This document shows positions 62,544 to 64,000 of a stretch of DNA of 64,000 bases, piece by piece. The stretch comes from Kosakonia oryzendophytica (GTDB taxonomy: Bacteria > Pseudomonadota > Gammaproteobacteria > Enterobacterales > Enterobacteriaceae): contig NZ_FMAY01000001.1 of assembly GCF_900094925.1 (NCBI RefSeq), positions 496,001 to 560,000 of the forward strand. Direction: 5' to 3'. The position numbers and the translations under genes were made by a program. Numbering within the stretch: position 1 is the first letter of the stretch; each line of letters opens with the position of its first letter. The notes under the pieces are model-generated. The model saw only the letters and a program-made list of their open reading frames with translations. It was not told the DNA's origin and searched no databases.

Positions 62544-62981
62544 ATGACATTCACATTGTGTGATAAACATTCCATTAATGAGGTTGACTGGTTGGAATTA
62601 AGTGCCTTGCTCGCCGCAGGCGGGCTCAATCAGCGCCCGCCTGACCTCGTAGAGCAGGCGTGGTGTAACAGCACCTTTTGCTGGTTCGGTTACCATGACG
62701 GCGAACTGGTCGCTACAGCCCGCGCCATCAGCGATTTAACATGGGCAAGCTATGTGGCTGATATTGTTGTCGCTCCGCAAATGCAGGGTCGCGGTTATGG
62801 TAAACAATTAATGATGGACATCGTTAAAACATTATTACCTCACGGTAAAATCTTTATTTATTCAGTGCCGGAAAAAACGGGATTTTATCAACAATATGGT
62901 TTTCGCTTTTTAACAACCGGAATGGTATGCGCAACATCTGAGAGTTTATTCAAGCTGGAGCAGAGTGGCTATATTCGCTGA
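62544..62981 (+). CDS. GNAT-family acetyltransferase
   Basis: 145 residues with the acetyl-CoA binding loop VAPQMQGRGYGKQLM and the C-terminal EKTGFYQQYGF typical of small GNAT enzymes. Substrate unknown. Not part of the E. coli K-12 acrD-yffB segment as I recall. Lower in G+C than its neighbours, possibly acquired. Confidence 0.85.
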   Translation: MTFTLCDKHSINEVDWLELSALLAAGGLNQRPPDLVEQAWCNSTFCWFGYHDGELVATARAISDLTWASYVADIVVAPQMQGRGYGKQLMMDIVKTLLPHGKIFIYSVPEKTGFYQQYGFRFLTTGMVCATSESLFKLEQSGYIR

Positions 62982-63072
62982 ATTATCATTAACAGGCGAA
63001 TGATATTCTTTTTAAAATCCGTTATTCTAAATTCTTGTTCAAATAACCAAAAATGAGACAAAAGGATTCACC

Positions 63073-63429
63073 ATGTTCACAATGTACGGTATCAAAAACT
63101 GCGACACCATCAAAAAAGCCCGTCGCTGGCTGGAAGAAAACCAGGTGGATTATCGCTTTCACGATTACCGGGCAGACGGCATTGATGCACAACTGCTGCA
63201 TACTTTTATTGCAGAACTGGGCTGGGAAGCTCTGCTGAACACACGGGGCACTACCTGGCGTAAACTGGATGCCTCCCTGCGCGACACGATCACCCACGCC
63301 GATGCTGCCGTTGCACTGATGGTGGAAATGCCGGCAATTATCAAACGACCATTGCTCTGCGCGCCCGGTAAGCCTATGCTGCTGGGTTTCAATGAATCCA
63401 GTTATGAGAAGTTTATCAACGAGGTGTAG
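63073..63429 (+). CDS. yffB: ArsC/Spx-family protein YffB
   Basis: 118 residues matching E. coli Yff[23 protein letters not shown] with C10 at the thioredoxin-fold active position, [11 protein letters not shown] and IKRPLLC. It belongs to the arsenate reductase/Spx fold, probably a thiol reductase without known arsenate role. Ends three bases before dapE. Confidence 0.93.
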   Translation: MFTMYGIKNCDTIKKARRWLEENQVDYRFHDYRADGIDAQLLHTFIAELGWEALLNTRGTTWRKLDASLRDTITHADAAVALMVEMPAIIKRPLLCAPGKPMLLGFNESSYEKFINEV

Positions 63430-63432
63430 TTT

Positions 63433-64000
63433 ATGTCGTGCCCGGTTATTGAGCTGACACAGCAGCTTATTCGTCGCCCTTCTCTCAGTCCCGATGACGC
63501 GGGATGTCAGGCGTTAATGATTGCGCGCCTGCGTGCTATCGGTTTCACCGTTGAGCCGATGGATTTTGGCGACACGCAAAACTTCTGGGCATGGCGTGGT
63601 CAGGGGGAAACGCTGGCCTTCGCCGGTCATACCGACGTGGTTCCGGCCGGTGATGCGGATCGCTGGATCAATCCCCCGTTTGAACCCACCATCCGCGATG
63701 GCATGCTGTTTGGCCGTGGCGCGGCGGACATGAAAGGATCACTGGCGGCCATGGTCGTTGCCGCCGAGCGATTCGTCGCTCAGCACCCGCAGCATAAAGG
63801 CCGCCTCGCATTTCTAATCACCTCCGATGAAGAAGCCAGCGCCGCGAACGGCACGGTCAAAGTGGTGGAAACGCTGATGGCGCGTAACGAACGCCTGGAT
63901 TACTGCCTGGTAGGTGAACCGTCGAGCACTGAAGTGGTGGGCGACGTGGTAAAAAATGGCCGCCGCGGTTCCATGACCTGTAACCTGACTATCCACGGCG
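63433..64000 (+). CDS. dapE: Succinyl-diaminopimelate desuccinylase, 3' end outside window
   Basis: 189 codons visible from ATG 63433 to the window edge. Dizinc M20 peptidase motifs are in order: [26 protein letters not shown] and SDEEASA, with VGEPSS following. It removes succinate in lysine and diaminopimelate synthesis. It follows yffB after three bases, as in E. coli. Confidence 0.97.
   Translation, partial: MSCPVIELTQQLIRRPSLSPDDAGCQALMIARLRAIGFTVEPMDFGDTQNFWAWRGQGETLAFAGHTDVVPAGDADRWINPPFEPTIRDGMLFGRGAADMKGSLAAMVVAAERFVAQHPQHKGRLAFLITSDEEASAANGTVKVVETLMARNERLDYCLVGEPSSTEVVGDVVKNGRRGSMTCNLTIHG

Overview
The window is a piece of chromosome from a motile member of the Enterobacteriaceae. 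Gene content, gene order and protein sequence across most of it match the E. coli/Salmonella core (gltX, ligA-zipA, cysZ-cysK, ptsHI-crr, cysPTWAM, amiA-hemF, maeB, talA-tktB, aegA/narQ, acrD, dapE). The accessory content and G+C-rich codon use look more like Kosakonia, Enterobacter or Phytobacter than Escherichia. I cannot name the species from sequence alone. No insertion sequence, prophage, CRISPR array or rRNA was seen.

Region 1 (1-13.2 kb) is accessory DNA. It opens with the end of a SiaC/SiaD-type c-di-GMP module. Next comes a solitary 433-residue protein with an ADP-ribosyltransferase domain. Then follow two divergent operons. Leftward: a GntR/HutC regulator, ADP-ribosylglycohydrolase, SIS protein, PfkB kinase, phytase-like esterase and periplasmic 5'-nucleotidase. 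Rightward: a KdgM-type porin, GPH symporter, 54-residue XapX protein and adenosine deaminase. The space between them carries two identical copies of a 12-base HutC-type operator and two CRP-like sites. The whole reads as one catabolic regulon, probably for nucleotides, nucleosides or an ADP-ribose-like compound. It is built like E. coli yegTUV/yegW but is much larger.

Region 2 (13.2-23 kb) holds a polar amino-acid ABC transporter with a divergent MocR regulator and ybdK. A nitrate-sensor-type chemoreceptor with its own sigma-28 promoter sits between ybdK and ybdJ. A small YhcN-like exported protein and an FRM2-type nitroreductase follow.

Region 3 (23-64 kb) is conserved backbone: gltX, two tRNA-Val plus tRNA-Lys, an FlxA-like protein with a sigma-28 promoter, yfeR/yfeH/ypeB, ligA, zipA, cysZ, cysK, ptsHI-crr, pdxK, cysM, cysAWTP, yfeX, yfeY, yfeZ, ypeA, amiA, hemF, maeB, talA-tktB, an unnamed exported protein, ypfG, nudK, aegA, narQ, acrD, ypfM, a GNAT protein, yffB and the start of dapE. 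Compared with E. coli as I recall it, the ucpA/murRQP/yfeW block between cysP and yfeX and the eut operon between hemF and maeB are missing.

The most interesting material is the ADP-ribosyltransferase with a Q-x-E catalytic motif, the two-operon regulon with duplicated operators, and a hairpin that appears to hide the ribosome-binding site of nudK.
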